NCBI RefSeq assembly: GCF_036370855.1
Contig: NC_088098.1
Coordinates: 202,971,336-203,035,335 of the forward strand
Origin: Dromaius novaehollandiae
Lineage: Eukaryota; Chordata; Aves; Casuariiformes; Dromaiidae
Length of the DNA stretch: 64,000 nucleotides
Reading direction: 5' to 3'
The notes beneath the pieces were generated by a model. That model saw only the letters and a list, made by a program, of their open reading frames with translations. It had not been told where the DNA came from and made no database searches. The position numbers were made by a program, and so were the translations under genes. This document shows, piece after piece, positions 1 to 12,548 of this stretch. Every line of letters begins with the position of its first letter. The stretch's first letter is position 1.

Positions 1-56
1 CTTCTGAAACACATATTTCAAAGAGACATTTCTAAGGCCCGTGATAATTCTGGACC

Positions 57-72
57 AAAAAAAAAAAAAAAA
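57..72 (+). repeat. A16 homopolymer
   Basis: Sixteen A at the left edge. Only 56 bases precede it in the window, so I cannot tell whether it is a retrocopy poly(A) tail. Confidence -1.
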
Positions 73-3000
73 TACAAGAATAATCATTACAAATTCTCAG
101 CAGAAACTAAATCACTAAACACTTTTGTGAGTGTCATTTTGCCAGCTTTTCCCAGTGTTTCCCTTTCTGCACTGGTTCTTTATACTTCCATTTTCCCCTT
201 TAAAAATGGTAATACATTCCTGCCAGCTTTTAATATAAGAAATTATCCAAGCTCCAAGCATTATTATAATATTGAATATGTTTAGCAATTTTTAAAAGAA
301 ACAAAATGATACAGATTTATAGTTAGGTTAATAGAGTTCAGGTTTGGTGATATCTCTGCTACTGTATTTCAAATCAAGTCCTAAAGTAATAAGAAAAAAT
401 AAGAAATTATACTAAAGCTAATTGTAGACAATTAATAAAGGTCTGGATTTATGAGGGTTAACCTCAATGTATTTGATAGATTCCCTAATCAATCTGAGCT
501 AAGGCTCACAAGTGTCTGGAAGAACTTATTATTAAAGTACCAGTCCCTTCTTCAAACCACAAAGCTTGCTCATGTCATAACAAAAAAAAAGAGGTGTGGG
601 GGGGAGGGAGAAAAAAAATCCTGAGGTTTAATTAGAATAGCAGCATACTTCCACAGAGACACCACAAACAGCAGAAGGAGGCTGCACATGCTGGCTGGCT
701 AGAAGGCAATTATTTCCTCTAAGACTTTGCAGTAGTTATATTCCTGTTAGAATTAAAATAAGAAGTGATTTGGATCTGTTGCACAGGAAGAATGTATACA
801 GCATGGATTTCTTGTACTGTAAAGCATCGTACAGTTGTAGCCACAAGTGATGGCATGTGTGAAAGGTCTACTGGAGGACACAGCCTCAGGGGCCACCACT
901 TCTGAGCCTTCTCTTCTTGCAAAGACACAGCAATCTGCAATGAGAGACAAGCTATTGCAAATTGTGCTCTACCCTTAATGCAGGAGCTAGTATGCTAAAT
1001 AGAGAAACACAGTGTTCAGATTCAGGCAGGTATGATAAGCTGTTATATTTGCTTGTATCTTTTAGCTTTCTTACGTTTCTCAAGCAAATAGAAACATAAT
1101 CTCAAGCTGCTTATGAATAGTCTGTACCCTGTGAATTTTCTACCAGTGTAGCTTAGATATTTAAAGCATGTAAAGGCGATCTTTATAGAAATAATTCATA
1201 AAGAGATAATGGCTTGGAATATTTTTGCCTGGTTTCTAAGGAAATGAAGCTTTTTCAATCTCTCTCCCTATTAATTCTCCTCCAGTTCCCCCATAACTTC
1301 TGAAGCCAAATCCAACCAAATTAGATACGTACGTCTCACATATAAGAACTTAAGAAATCCCTATTGGGTCACACCAGTGGCACATCTGACTCTGTCAATG
1401 GCAGCAGGAGAGGGAGCATGGAGAAAGCACATGAATCTCTTTCCTCCAAAATCCACAACTGTAGGATGCTAGAGGGCTCATTTCTGCCTACACCTTTTAG
1501 TAATCAATAAATAAGTTCTCACACATTTTGTGACAATCAGCAGGGGGTCAGAAGTGAAACACTCAAATTAGTGCCCATTCTAACATGCTTCTATGCAATT
1601 AAATTTAATTAAACCTTCCTGTCTGGGCAGCAGTCATTCGATCAATATATGTGCACTGGTTTCCAACTGGCACATACGTACTTTGTAACTGGTCAGAGCA
1701 GTGCCTCTTCAAGCTAGCAGAGCAATGAAAGGCAGCCGAAGGAAGGGCTGCTGTTGTTGGAAAAAAGCCATCAGAAAGCAAGCTGTATCAGTCTTACCAC
1801 CTTGAGAATAACTTGCTATGTTTGTTTATTTGTGCTTCCTATGTTCTTATTCTAAAGTGTATATTCTTTCTGTTTGGCTAGTATTCAGAGCTTTGTGGCA
1901 TTTTTTCTTCTTTAGAAGAAATTGATGATAGAACTTGAAAAAATTGTTGATGCAATCTTGTTTCTTTGCAAGGAATGTAGGAGCTGACTGTTTCTCTGTA
2001 TACATTTAGGACAAGAGGGAACAGCCTCCTTTCTCCTAGTCCTAAGCCTCTTCTTCCAGACTTAGGAGGAAGGAGCTCCCTTTCAGGGCAACTTGTCACT
2101 GCATTTTCTATTTTCTTTTTGAATTTTTGGATGTGTCTGTCATATGCTTGCGGTTGCAACCTTTTTTCTACACAGGTCAGCTTCTGCATGGCTTTGCGTA
2201 TGGTTGAGCAAATTCAATTGTTTAACTGTCTTAACTACTTCTGTTAGTTCTCATGAGTGAAGAATGGCTTCCTTCAAACTTTGGTTTGTGCTCGGAAACA
2301 AGCCTGCCTGTAGACACCAGATTTCTCCAGCATAACAACGTGAACAACATCAATTCACTTACTTCACTTTCTAACAGAGCTGAGCATAATGTCCAGAATT
2401 AATGCAAAACTTTTTTAAACTAGGTAACAATGGACCCTTTAGCTACCAGTCCAATTTGCAATACGCAAATCCTTCCCTCAAAATTAAAAACAAAAAGGAC
2501 AAAACCCAGAGCACACTGGAATACATATTTTGGAAAGTGGCTTCTAACTCGTTTGCCCGAACACTTACCCTGGCTGAATACCAAGAAAATGAAAACCAAA
2601 GAGAGATTAAAAGCAGCATGTATAACTTCACTGTGAGATAACTCAAGGGATAAGGTAGATGAGAGTAGTCTTGAAACTCTGACAAGAGAGGAAATGCTTG
2701 GTATGAAGAATTAAGGTAGAAAGCTAAGGAAAGAAAATAATATTGGTAGAATCCCCTCTTGGGGATTATGTTATGATCTCTGTCTCTTTATGGAGCTGAA
2801 GAAACCCTGAGGCTTCAGACATGTAAGTGAAACAGAAGAAAACATGGAAACCCATGCATCAAAAAACACTACCACAAAGTTAAGGGAATGCTGTGAGTGT
2901 AGGTATTTCATCTTCTATGTCTTTTTTTCTCTTTTTTTTAAAGGATGGCTTAGATACATCACGTACTTGCACAATATCAGCAAAGGCACTGGTAAAGTTT

Positions 3001-3765
3001 CAAAAAGACATCCTTCCTGAGTTAAAGCCATCCTTCTGTTGGCCAAAAGGAAGAAGAAACAGAGCCCCATGATCTGAATTGCAAAAATTGGAGTCATCAG
3101 CTCAAGTGATCCACAACATCTCATCAAGGTGGACAAGGAGTTCACACACATGGACAGATACATTACCTTTGGACTAAAACTGAACCTGTTTCTCAGAGAA
3201 GCACCCACACCTGATCTTGCTTCCCAGGTGACCTGTGACACCCTCTCTGCATGGTGGGATTCTGCCTTGCCTTCTATTTTTCCTTTCATGTCACTCACCA
3301 GACAAAACAGAGGCCCAAGAAAGGGAGTTGGAAGGTTCTGCACCTTCTGTAAGATCCATTTTTGGATTATCTATACCACACTTCATGCTGACACCTGTGA
3401 TAACTCAGACAACAGATAGAAATAGCTCTAATCTTTTAGCTAGGAGCAGTGTTTCTGCTTGTTTTCTGACAGTTCAAAAATATTGGTTGCATACATGTGA
3501 CTGTATGCAGGCAAGATCAGGGTTCTCAGCAAGTTATTAATTAAACAGCAATTATTTATGTAAATAAGAGAGTGTAGGATGTGTGAGTTGTTGTACCTGC
3601 CATTTAAAAATGTCACCTAAAATTTGGTACTTGAGTTCCCTCCCCAAGGATACGGCTTAGTGTCCTGGTGTTTTTGATGAACATACAGCATAATTGATTA
3701 GGAGATCATTTTCTTGTTTCCTGCCAAGAACCTTTTCTCCTTAAATTACATACACTAATTAACAG
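73..3765. other. Non-coding sequence, nothing recognised
   Basis: AT-rich single-copy-looking DNA. The longest frame, 142 codons on the minus strand at 2915-3343, has no family resemblance, no convincing start context and overlaps a frame of similar quality on the other strand (3129-3540), so I regard both as chance. A purine-rich stretch with a G7 run lies at about 592-618. Confidence -1.
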
Positions 3766-3788
3766 GTCAAGGCAAGAATTGCCTTGAC
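3766..3788. repeat. Perfect 10-bp stem, 3-base loop hairpin
   Basis: GTCAAGGCAA, loop GAA, TTGCCTTGAC. It is followed at once by two AATCTATG octamers (3791-3806). No T tract or gene end makes it a terminator of any kind; a role is unknown. Confidence -1.
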
Positions 3789-4104
3789 TGAATCTATGAA
3801 TCTATGTGATATTAAACCAGCACAATATTTTTTATATACAGTTACACTCAAGGCTGGTCACGAGTGTGCATTGAACACACTACAGTGGCCTTGCAATTCT
3901 GCAGCATTTCTCGTGGTTACTGCAGGAAACTGGTACCCCTCTGCTCACAACCTCTTTTTTTAATTTCTTTTTCCTAGATGCAGTTTGGGCTGTTAATTAT
4001 GTACTCCAAGGTCCAAAATGACATGAGGTTTGTCCCCCTATGAAAAGCTGCTATGAGAGGTGGTTGGAGGCATTGAAGGTGCCATTTCCTTGCTCTTAGC
4101 ACTA

Positions 4105-4190
4105 TTATTTATTGATTCATTTGCCATTTTTTTTTCATTTATTTGTACTACCACAGCATCAAGAGTCCTGACATAAATAGGGCTGTCTTT
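4105..4190 (-). mobile_element. Possible old L2/MIR tail fragment
   Basis: The + strand reads TTATTTGTACTACCACAGCA followed by TCAAGAGTCCTGACA. This resembles the antisense tail shared by sauropsid L2 and MIR elements (TTATTTGTATTACAGTAGCA, then a CCTAGAGGCCC-like phrase). The similarity lasts only about 50 bases and then fades, so chance or an unrelated AT-rich match is possible. Confidence -1.
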
Positions 4191-5569
4191 AAGATGGGAA
4201 ACTGCCTGTGGTTATTTTTTGTGAGAGCTTTAGGCAGTGGAAATCCCTCCCCAACTGGACTGAGACAGATCCTCTTCCCTGACCACTACAGTAGCCACGG
4301 GGCTGATCCTCACCCTCAGGCTTTGAAAGAGGTCCCTGGTAATCAGGGAGAGTTAGCATTTGTAAGTCAGATGAGGGCCCATTTGTTTATTAGACGCCTT
4401 TTACCAGAGCTGTGAAAAGTTCTGGTTGTACCACGACTAGAATACGTATGCAAAACTCAGTTATGTTTTGACATGTCAAAGGCAAATATGTAGATAGATG
4501 GGTAGTTAGTTACGTATCAGCTATAAATAAATGCCTCCCATCCATCAAGTAAGTGTACAAGCATAGTGTTACTGAAAAAAGAATACACATTGCATTAATG
4601 CAATCTTTGATGAAATAATGTTTTTCTATGTGCGACAAAATAATGCCATAATAAATGGGAACTGTATGAAAGGTTTATTTTAATGTATGATTTAACACAA
4701 GGCCTGTTACATGATAGTAGTTAGAAAATATTGTCATTCTATGAAATATTTTTGACCATTTATTTCCATAGGTAAACTCTGAAAAGATCCATCTCTTCCT
4801 TCAGTAAAACTCAGGCAGCATTTTCTCTAAGTGGCGTGACACCAAAGGGGCCTCATCTTTGTGCTCTTGGATCCCAACGGAGCATAACATGGCTCCTCCG
4901 GATGTGCACATCACCATCCCCTTGCAAGGAAACTACGATGCTGGGGAAGACCTAGTGCGTGGCCAGCCTTGTCCTGGGCTGCTGTCTGGGAGCTGAGCAT
5001 TGCTCCTGGGTTGCATAGTATAGACATTGCCTGCCTGCCCATGATATTAAGCAGTAGATTTTTGTAAAGACTCTTAAAAAAGTTTAGCCCTGAAAGGAGG
5101 AGCCTCTTGGAAGTGCAATGTCAGAACGAATTTGATATAAGACCCTTGGACAAAAAGACAGTGAGCTACATAGGCCAGCACCCATCTTTGCCAGGACTTG
5201 TGCTATTGTAATGTCTAAAACTTCAGTACTACGTTCAGAGATGTTTTCTGGCCCATTTACACAACGTAAGAGAAGAGCATTCCAGGCAAGTGAGCAAATG
5301 AACACCTACTGGAGAGAAACAACCTGGCGTGTTAAATAAAGCAGTTCTGTTAGCACAGCCGCCATGACATTTGCACAATACCCATGGTGACACATGATGC
5401 TGGTGACTCGTATTCCTACCCTCCTTGAACTCCTACAGAAGCAGTTATTCCCTGCATTAGGCTGCTATATTTGATTCTTCTCTGTCTTAAGGCTAGTGCT
5501 TTCTATTTGCCCTTAGCAAATGTCATTTTGTTGATTCTTATACCTTCTCCAGTTTATAAATATTATATG

Positions 5570-6170
5570 GATTCTGACTCTGCCCTTCAAAAGCTTACAA
5601 ACTTTATAGCTTGGTATCATACACAAATTGTTCAAACCATTGTATAAGTAATTTCTTGAGGTAGTGAATGGCACTAGTCTTAATCCAGAAGGACCCTGCT
5701 TAAAATGACTTCCTGGGACAATAAGCCATTGATAACTATACACTGACTTTCAGTTCAGTGACAAGTAGTATCACTGGTGCAGGAAGGACGGGGGACTGGT
5801 TCAACGGCAACTATAAAAGACAATAGTTGGAGCAGCGACAGGCCACAGAAGGCTTTAATGATAGTTAGCTTTTGTTTCACAGTGGGAAGCATGTGTGAAG
5901 TGGGACTCACTTTTTTTTTTTTTTTTTTTTGATGCATACAAAGAAAATTATCTTTATCTTTGCAGTAACATCCTCAATTAATGTAAGTGGAGCAAGTTCA
6001 GAACCAGAAGTGAGTGTATAACAGTCAGGTCAAGAGGGGGGAAAATGCTTGCATGAGATTTCTAAGTGTTTGAGAAAAAGGCTAGATACTGGAGGTACTA
6101 GACAAAGAAAAGCTTTATTAAAGTTACCCAGGCTAATTTCAGATGAGGCTTAAGTCATCACAGTACCATT
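5570..6170 (-). mobile_element. Ancient L2-type LINE remnant, second copy
   Basis: This is a second eroded element in the same orientation as the one near 14 kb. The + strand carries GACTCTGCCCTTCAAAAGC then TTACA at 5575-5598, nearly the same tail phrase as at 13735-13757. Upstream in element orientation, the minus strand encodes HMLPTVKQKLTIIKAF (roughly 5850-5898), which fits the L2 stretch HWLP...YRI..KLL...KAL. Further upstream, the + strand at 5945-6010 (GAAAATTATC, TTTGCAGTAACATCCT) again resembles the antisense of the preceding L2 block. A 20-T run (5911-5930) splits the copy. It has no usable reading frame. The boundaries are soft, and the region beyond 6060 is a weak match. Confidence -1.
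5911..5930 (+). repeat. T20 homopolymer inside L2 remnant
   Basis: Twenty T, equal to A20 on the minus strand. It lies within the L2-type remnant just 5' (element orientation) of the HMLP phrase, so it is an insertion into, or expansion inside, the old LINE and not its tail. Confidence -1.
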
Positions 6171-7429
6171 CAGAGATAGCAGCTTGGATGCCATATTATT
6201 TACCTGTAGACTTTTTTTTTTTTTCAATGTGTGGAGCTGTTCAGCTACCTGAATATATTTAACTACCTAAATGAGTTACCTCTGCACCATCTTTTAAGAT
6301 GCAGGATAGACTTGCACTGAGAAACCTAGCATTTGCTTGACTAATAATTATCTGCTTCAAAATGCAGTCAAATACAGCAAATTTTAAATATTCAAAATTC
6401 CTCCTGAAGGTTTAAGATTTCAATATTACCTTAAGAAGCAATGTCATCTGTGACTCCATTCTTTTGGAGTAGAAAGTGCTACAAATGGTTTCTATGTATA
6501 CATACAGGAATATACAGATGATATGCTGCCATTTTGAATTCTTCTATGAATTACTTCTTTGTATGTTATTATTTCCTTGAAAAAGGCAGAAATGGAAGTC
6601 AGTGGTGCCATTATATTTCACAGTTTAGCGTGAACACTACAACTTTCAGAGATCATTACAGCAAATGTAATTTGGTTAAATTTAACTGAAGAGTTCAGAA
6701 TAATTAGGGAAAAGAATATTTGTAAAAAGCAGCTGAGGATATAACTAAGTGTCTATTCATACAGAAAACAATTATAATTCACATTTTTCTCAGGGATCTA
6801 GCTCCCTTCATGGTTTGGTTTGTGAAACAACTTATGAAAAGTTTCAGGGAAATCAGTGTTTTCTCACCCATTTTAAAGTAAAAACAAGGTTCTTAATAAA
6901 TAGAGCTACACATTGTGCTATCTAGCAGTATACTGGTAGCAAAACACTTGATATCTGGTTGTAAATCAAATGGAAATTATAATTTGTGGAACAGTAAAAC
7001 AAGTAAGTGTCAGGCCATTGACCGTATTTCTTCTCAGGCATCAGTGTAAATTAACCATATCTCATCACAACATGATTGGAGTCTCCTTTCATCAAAAACT
7101 TACCTTTTTGATACTAGGAATTACAATTTCCTAATGTTAGTAATGCAACTGCCAGAAAACCCATACCTGCTGTGTAAGTGTAAGCAAAGGAGTTGCAGGA
7201 TGGTGGATATATTTGTTTCTGAATGTTCAAGTACATTTTAGTGTACACTAAAATGTTCAAACCATTAGCTTAAGTTGGCTGTGGATCTAAGTGTAGTAGG
7301 TAGATAACACCGGTCTTAGAGCCAGAATTCACTTTCCTGAGGACAAAAAATAATGCTACCATTAATCACAAAGCATAGATGACTCTACTCTGTCAATGAG
7401 TGCAAATTTGTGTTTGAGCAGCAGAGACA
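6171..7429. other. Non-coding sequence between L2 remnant and CR1
   Basis: AT-rich, with many stops in all frames. The only structure seen is the palindrome at 7233-7256. Confidence -1.
7233..7256. repeat. 24-bp perfect palindrome
   Basis: ACATTTTAGTGT followed directly by its exact reverse complement ACACTAAAATGT, centred between 7244 and 7245 with no spacer. It lies about 180 bases upstream of the CR1 copy. The flanks are also partly repeated in direct orientation (GTTCAA on both sides). It could extrude a cruciform or be a symmetrical protein site; no factor can be named. Confidence -1.
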
Positions 7430-9215
7430 ACAGTTTGCACAGCGGCTGCACAGAGCGGTGCACAGGAGGAGCCAGAAGCTCCACAGGGAGCAATGTATGA
7501 GGACTCTGTGGTGGTGGTGACATGCCACGGGGCACGGTCCCTGCCATCCATGGAGGCAGCTCACCTAGCCCCTCAGAGGCCTCAGCCAGACCAAGCCACA
7601 AGGGAGGATGCAGCCCTGCAGGTGGGGGCTGTGGGGCGCCTGGGGCTCCTGCCAAGGCAGGGCTGGGGAGATAGGCTCATCACCTGCAGGAGGGTCTGTG
7701 TTGCCGAGAAACAGAGCTGCTGGAGGAAGACAGCAGGCTGCACAGTATCAGGTGGATGAAAAAGACTGACCAGATCTTCTCTGAGACTCCTCAGTTTCAA
7801 GAGGCCAAACTCCAGCCGCACTGAAGGAGGGGCAGGCAGAGTCTGTGCTTATGAGACTGGGAAATGGAGGCTCCCATGATGGTGAAGGCTGGAAGCTTCT
7901 TTGAAAAGTCATAGTGATCAGAAGAGGTTCCTGAGGACTGGAAAAAAGCAAATGTCACCTCTGTCTTCAGGAGGTGCAAGAAAGAGGATTCAGGGAGCTA
8001 CAGGCCAGGCAGCCTTGCATTGATCTCTGGGAAGTTCATGGAGCAAGTATTCTCAGAAGACCTTTCTAAACATATGAAGGACAAGAAGGTGATCAGGAGT
8101 AGTCAGTATAGATTTATAAAAGTGAAATCATGCCGGATGAGCTTGGTAACCTTCTACGATGAGTTGACTGGCTTGGTGGATGAGAGCAGGGCAATGGATG
8201 TTGTTTACCTTGACTTTAGCAAGGCTTTTGACACCGTCTTCCATCATGTCTTCATAGACAAATTGATGAAATACTAGCTAGATAAACAGACAGTGAGGTA
8301 GGTTGAAAACTGAACTGCCAGGCTCAGATGGTTATGACCAGTGGCATGAAGTCCAGCTTGAGGCCAGTCACCAGCAGCATCCCCCAGGAATCAACATTGA
8401 GGCCATACTTTTTGGATCTTCGTTAACGACCTGGTTGAGGGGACAGAGTACACCCTCAGCAAGTTCAGAGAGGATACAAAACTTGGAGGAATGTCTGATG
8501 CACCAGATGGTTGTGCTGCCATTCAGAGGGACCTTGACTGGCTGGAGAGGTGGGCAGAGAGGAACCTCATGAAGTTCAACAAAGGGAAGTGCCAAGTCCT
8601 GCACCTGGGGAAGAATAACCCCATGCACCAGGACAGGCTGGAAAGAAGGCTGGCAGAGAAGGCCCTGGGGGTACTGATGGACAACAAGTTGAACACGAGC
8701 CAGGAATGCATCCTTGAAGCAAAGAAGGCCAAAGGTATCCTGGGCTGCATTAGGACTTGTTGCCAGCAGATCAATGGACGTGATCCTTCCCCTTTACTAA
8801 GCCCTGGTGAGGCCACACCTGGAGTGCTGTGTCCAGTGCTGGGCTCCCCAGGACAAAAGAGACATGGACAAACTGGATCAAGTCCAGCAAAGGACCATGA
8901 AGGTGATTAAGGGACTGGAAAAATCTCTCATATGAGGAGAGGCTGAGAGAGCTGGGACTGTTCAGCCTGCAGAAGAGAAAACTGAGGAGGGATCTTACCA
9001 ACGATGGGTATAAATGTCTTACTGGGGGGGAGTAAAGGAGATGGAGCCAGACTCTTCTCAGTAATACCCAGTGGCAGGATGAGAAGCAATGGGCACAAAC
9101 CGAAATACAGGAAATTCCACTTAAGCATAAGAAAAACCCTTTTTTACTATGAGGTTGGTCAAACACTGGAACAGACTGCCCAGAGAGGTTGTAGAGTCTT
9201 CATTCCTGAAAATAT
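7430..9215 (+). mobile_element. CR1-family LINE, degenerate copy with ORF1-like and RT remnants
   Basis: A non-LTR retrotransposon relic, clearly more GC-rich than its flanks. Order seen: an ORF1-like stretch (LLEEDSRLHSIR encoded at 7717-7749), then the RT region beginning EDWKKANVTSVF at 7933, motif A at 8206-8235, a degenerate motif C at 8464-8475, the thumb-like AAIQRDLDWLERWAERNLMK, and the C-terminal HWNRLPREVVES ending near 9199. These phrases are typical of avian and other sauropsid CR1. Only about 180 bases separate the ORF1-like phrase from the RT start, so the endonuclease domain is missing, presumably by internal deletion. Similarity fades after about 9215 and the usual (ATTCTATG)n CR1 terminus is absent, so the 3' end is deleted or too diverged. 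Frameshifts and stops make it immobile. The family call is firm; the 5' boundary and the ORF1 part are less certain. Confidence -1.
7933..8910 (+). pseudogene. CR1 reverse-transcriptase pseudogene with broken catalytic motif
   Basis: The RT remnant is open in one frame from 7933 to a TAG at 8275-8277. It continues in another frame (TSGMKSSLRPVTSSIPQES, from 8337) and returns to the first frame from about 8416 (IFVNDL) to 8910. In motif A, LDFSKAFDTV, the catalytic Asp codon (8212-8214) is intact. Motif B reads PQES where CR1 normally has PQGS. Motif C reads FRED (8464-8475) where CR1 has FADD: the Ala is Arg and the first catalytic Asp is Glu. Near 8770-8900 the CR1 phrase VRPHLE, later [13 protein letters not shown], continues in a shifted frame after a TAA. 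The enzyme would have made cDNA by target-primed reverse transcription; this copy cannot. It has no promoter and no gene partner here. Confidence -1.
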
Positions 9216-12200
9216 ATTTCTACTTTCAATACTTCTGACTATGAGGTGGAGTTTTCTCTGTTTCTGGAGAAAGTTGCAGAGCCAGCCCCACCAAGCTGGT
9301 TTTTAAATTGTGAGATGAACAGGAATAACCTAAAGTTCTTTAGAGACAGATCAGTCTGCAGATCGAAAGCTAGGTCTATTTTGCATGCTGCATTTTTTGA
9401 TTTATGCACTAAAATTGTGACTGTTGATTTTGAATACAGTTAACTATTCTCAAGCTTATCTAGCATTATTCTTAGTATGATTTATTTCTCAAGATTCCTA
9501 AGTTTAGTAACAGTACTGTAGGTGCTTTCTCTTAACCTCACCTCTGTTACAGAAAAATCTTCAGTATCCTATTTATTCCTCATTCATTGGTAGGTGAATG
9601 GGTTGGTTGAATTGATGGGTTATCTTAGATTGGTATGGCTTCATCTTTGATATTTCTTTAGTGTTATTATGGAAAGGCCTTATGAAATGCACTAATTGGC
9701 ACAGCAGATAGGTTGCAGGTGATCTCAAACTTCCTCAACTACTAATATCTCAAGTATTTATACTTGTCTGAAACAAATCAGTTAGATATGAAGCTAGGTT
9801 TGTCCAGATTCTGTGGCTGGCTACTAAAGGGAAAATCTAAAGTAATATCACTGACAACTTTCATTTATGAGGATGTAATACGGTATGAACTTTGACCTCT
9901 GCCCTAGTAAAATCAAATGGTTCATCTGAAGAAATGTTGCCAAGCATTGTGTGGGAAACATTTCAAAATCAATACTGTTTGTAACATTACTGCCACTTAA
10001 TAAATCATATCCAGGCTTCACACATACACAGAACAGCCCTGAATAGCCTAACATATAAATTCTTATGGCAGAAAAACGTGTAATACCAAGGAACTGCGGA
10101 AACAGAACAGTTGCTGATAGGTTTAAGTGTTAATAAATTCCATTGTTTCCATTTTTCTACAAGCTCATTCGATGTTATTTGGACTCAAAGATCTGAAAGT
10201 GCAAGGTCTTCATTTTAGAAGTCATTTGTTAAAAAATATTGAATCAAGTATTGAATCTCTTTCTTTAGCCTTTATCTACTACTATTGCTGTACAGCACAA
10301 ATCTAATGAAAGTCATTGAGAAGCCAGGTAATGGCACAGCAGGGTTCACTCACAGTATGCAGATCTAGAGACTTAGGGTTATATCTGGATGCATAGATCA
10401 ATGGGATGTGTAAAAGCTAGAATCAGCTGACAAAAGGTATAGAGAACAAGTGTAACTTTTTAGTCTTGCTGGCATAGTGAGTATGCTTATAGTTCCATGT
10501 CAGCTTTATAACTGTGCTGGATATACCCTCTAGTGTATACACAGTAAATGCACAGTATATGCAAACTGTATTTAGTCAAGCTTAAAATAGTCCAGACTGT
10601 AGCAGATCAGAGAACTGGGGAACACAGCTTCAAAACAGCATATTTCTAGCTCCACCTCTGGAGGATTTCCATCTGCCTGGCCGGCCACCCCACTGCCTCC
10701 CGCCCAGGAGCAAAAAAGTCAAGAGGGCTACTGAAAAAGGTAGAAGGAGCGCCAACCTTTGCTCCCAGAAGCTTATTATTAAAGAATAAGAGGAGAGAGA
10801 AGAAAAGGAAAGCATCTAGCAAGACAGATTAACTCCTTCGTAGCAGTACCCAGCAAAGAATGGGGACTCCAGAGAAGGAAGCAGTGAATAACTGCAGGAG
10901 GAGCATTTGATGTACAGGCTAACTGAAGGGAGGGGATTGATTTGAGGCATGGGGAAAGATATAGTTGCTTGCCAGCAAGACAGGTAGATGTGCTGATGGC
11001 AACAGATCTGCTCATACACGTTTTTTTCAGGCTACTTTAAGCACTGAGTTAGAATCAGCTCTCCCCTGCCCCTATTTCCCCATAGTGCAATAAATAAGTA
11101 CTCTCAGTGACTGGGGGGAAGTGGAGCTCTCCCATCAAGGTATCTATCTGAACACCTTCCTCTTCAAAACTGTGCGAGTCTTAGGTCCATATTCAATCTC
11201 TTCAACTTTTGCTCTGGCTCCTGTGCAATTCCACTTTATTTGCTTTTCTGTCTTAGTGTATTTTACTGATGTTGTATTTTGCATTAGGAGTATTATTTAC
11301 AACTCAGCCATCATACTCATGGTTAGATACCGGTAGTCCCAAGCATATTGTGTAAGAAAGGAATCAGGGGCGTGCTATTCAAGTATGTCAGTGATAATCC
11401 TCTGGGTTGAATTATGCCTTGAGTTAAAGGAATTATGTGTCTGTCAACAAGTAGAAAGTCTGTCTCTGTATTCAAAATACATAGGACCATTGTTTTTGAT
11501 TCATAAATAGGGCAGCATGATACAAAGTTCCTCAGTAGGATATGACAAAACACTAAACAAATACCTCAACTCCTAAAGCTTCCCTCAATGCTTGGGACTT
11601 TGAAAGATACTGGATGTTTTTATGTATCTGTTGCCACAGGATATTAGAATTTATACCATTCTTAGTCTAATGAAATCAAAGTTAGTTCAAGAGATTGACT
11701 TGAAGCAAATCATTCTGAGTGCATCTTGACAGCACAAGAGACTACCAGGTAGTTTGTTATCTACTGTCCTAAGCCTTGCAATGAAAAGTTGCACTTTGAT
11801 TCATTTTACTAACATTTCTGTAGGTGGTAGGCAGTGTAAATAAAATTAGCCTCAATTAACCCAGTTTGGAGTTTATTTTTAGACTTTTCACATTGTTCCA
11901 AAATTGCCCAAATAAAACATTATATATATATGAACTAAAGATGTAACACAATACAGAATTTGAATATTTCATAAAGTACAAGTTGATGTTTTATTTAGTT
12001 TCTGCTTGCCAAGCAAAGTAAAAATGCATTTGTTTTATTTAGAGAGATTCTCTGCTAACCAGGTATGCCAGCTGAAATCAGTCATTTAGTTACATTTTTA
12101 AAGTAAATCCAGTGCTCCTTCTATCCCTTGTTATTCTTTATCTATACATACAGACAAATTTATGCATATGTGTGTGGATGAAACCGTAACTGCATTTTCC

Positions 12201-12508
12201 CGTGTCTGTGAGCTTTAAAATTCTCCCATCTATATTTTGCTTCTGTGATGTCACTTCAGGGACATTTTATGCTTTCAGTAAACATTGCCTTGAGGTTTTT
12301 GAAAATATACTGCTTCTTTAAACCAAGATGGAACAGATGGAAACTTCATTGCTTAAACAAATGGCTACAATTTTCTTCAGGGCACAAAACAGTATCATGA
12401 ACTTGACTGAGTACTTAGGAAGCTTCCAGAAGCTTTTAATCTTTTTTTGCTGGCAAGAAGATTGAATTCACAAATTTTGTTCAAGAAACATTTACAGAAA
12501 TCCCTTTG

Positions 12509-12548
12509 TTCCTTTTCTTTTTTCTTTCTTTCCTTTTTTCTTTTCCTG
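12509..12548 (+). repeat. 40-base pure pyrimidine tract
   Basis: An uninterrupted C/T stretch of mixed TTC, TTTC and TTTTTC units. It could pass for an extended polypyrimidine tract, but no AG acceptor follows at a sensible distance. Its minus strand translates to the Lys/Glu-rich run seen there. Confidence -1.

Noticed and set aside
57..72. A16 as the tail of a processed pseudogene
   Set aside because: Only 56 bases of upstream sequence are available and they show no recognisable coding sequence.
2915..3540. Frames of 96-142 codons on both strands
   Set aside because: They overlap antisense to each other, lack family resemblance and have no promoter or splice support.
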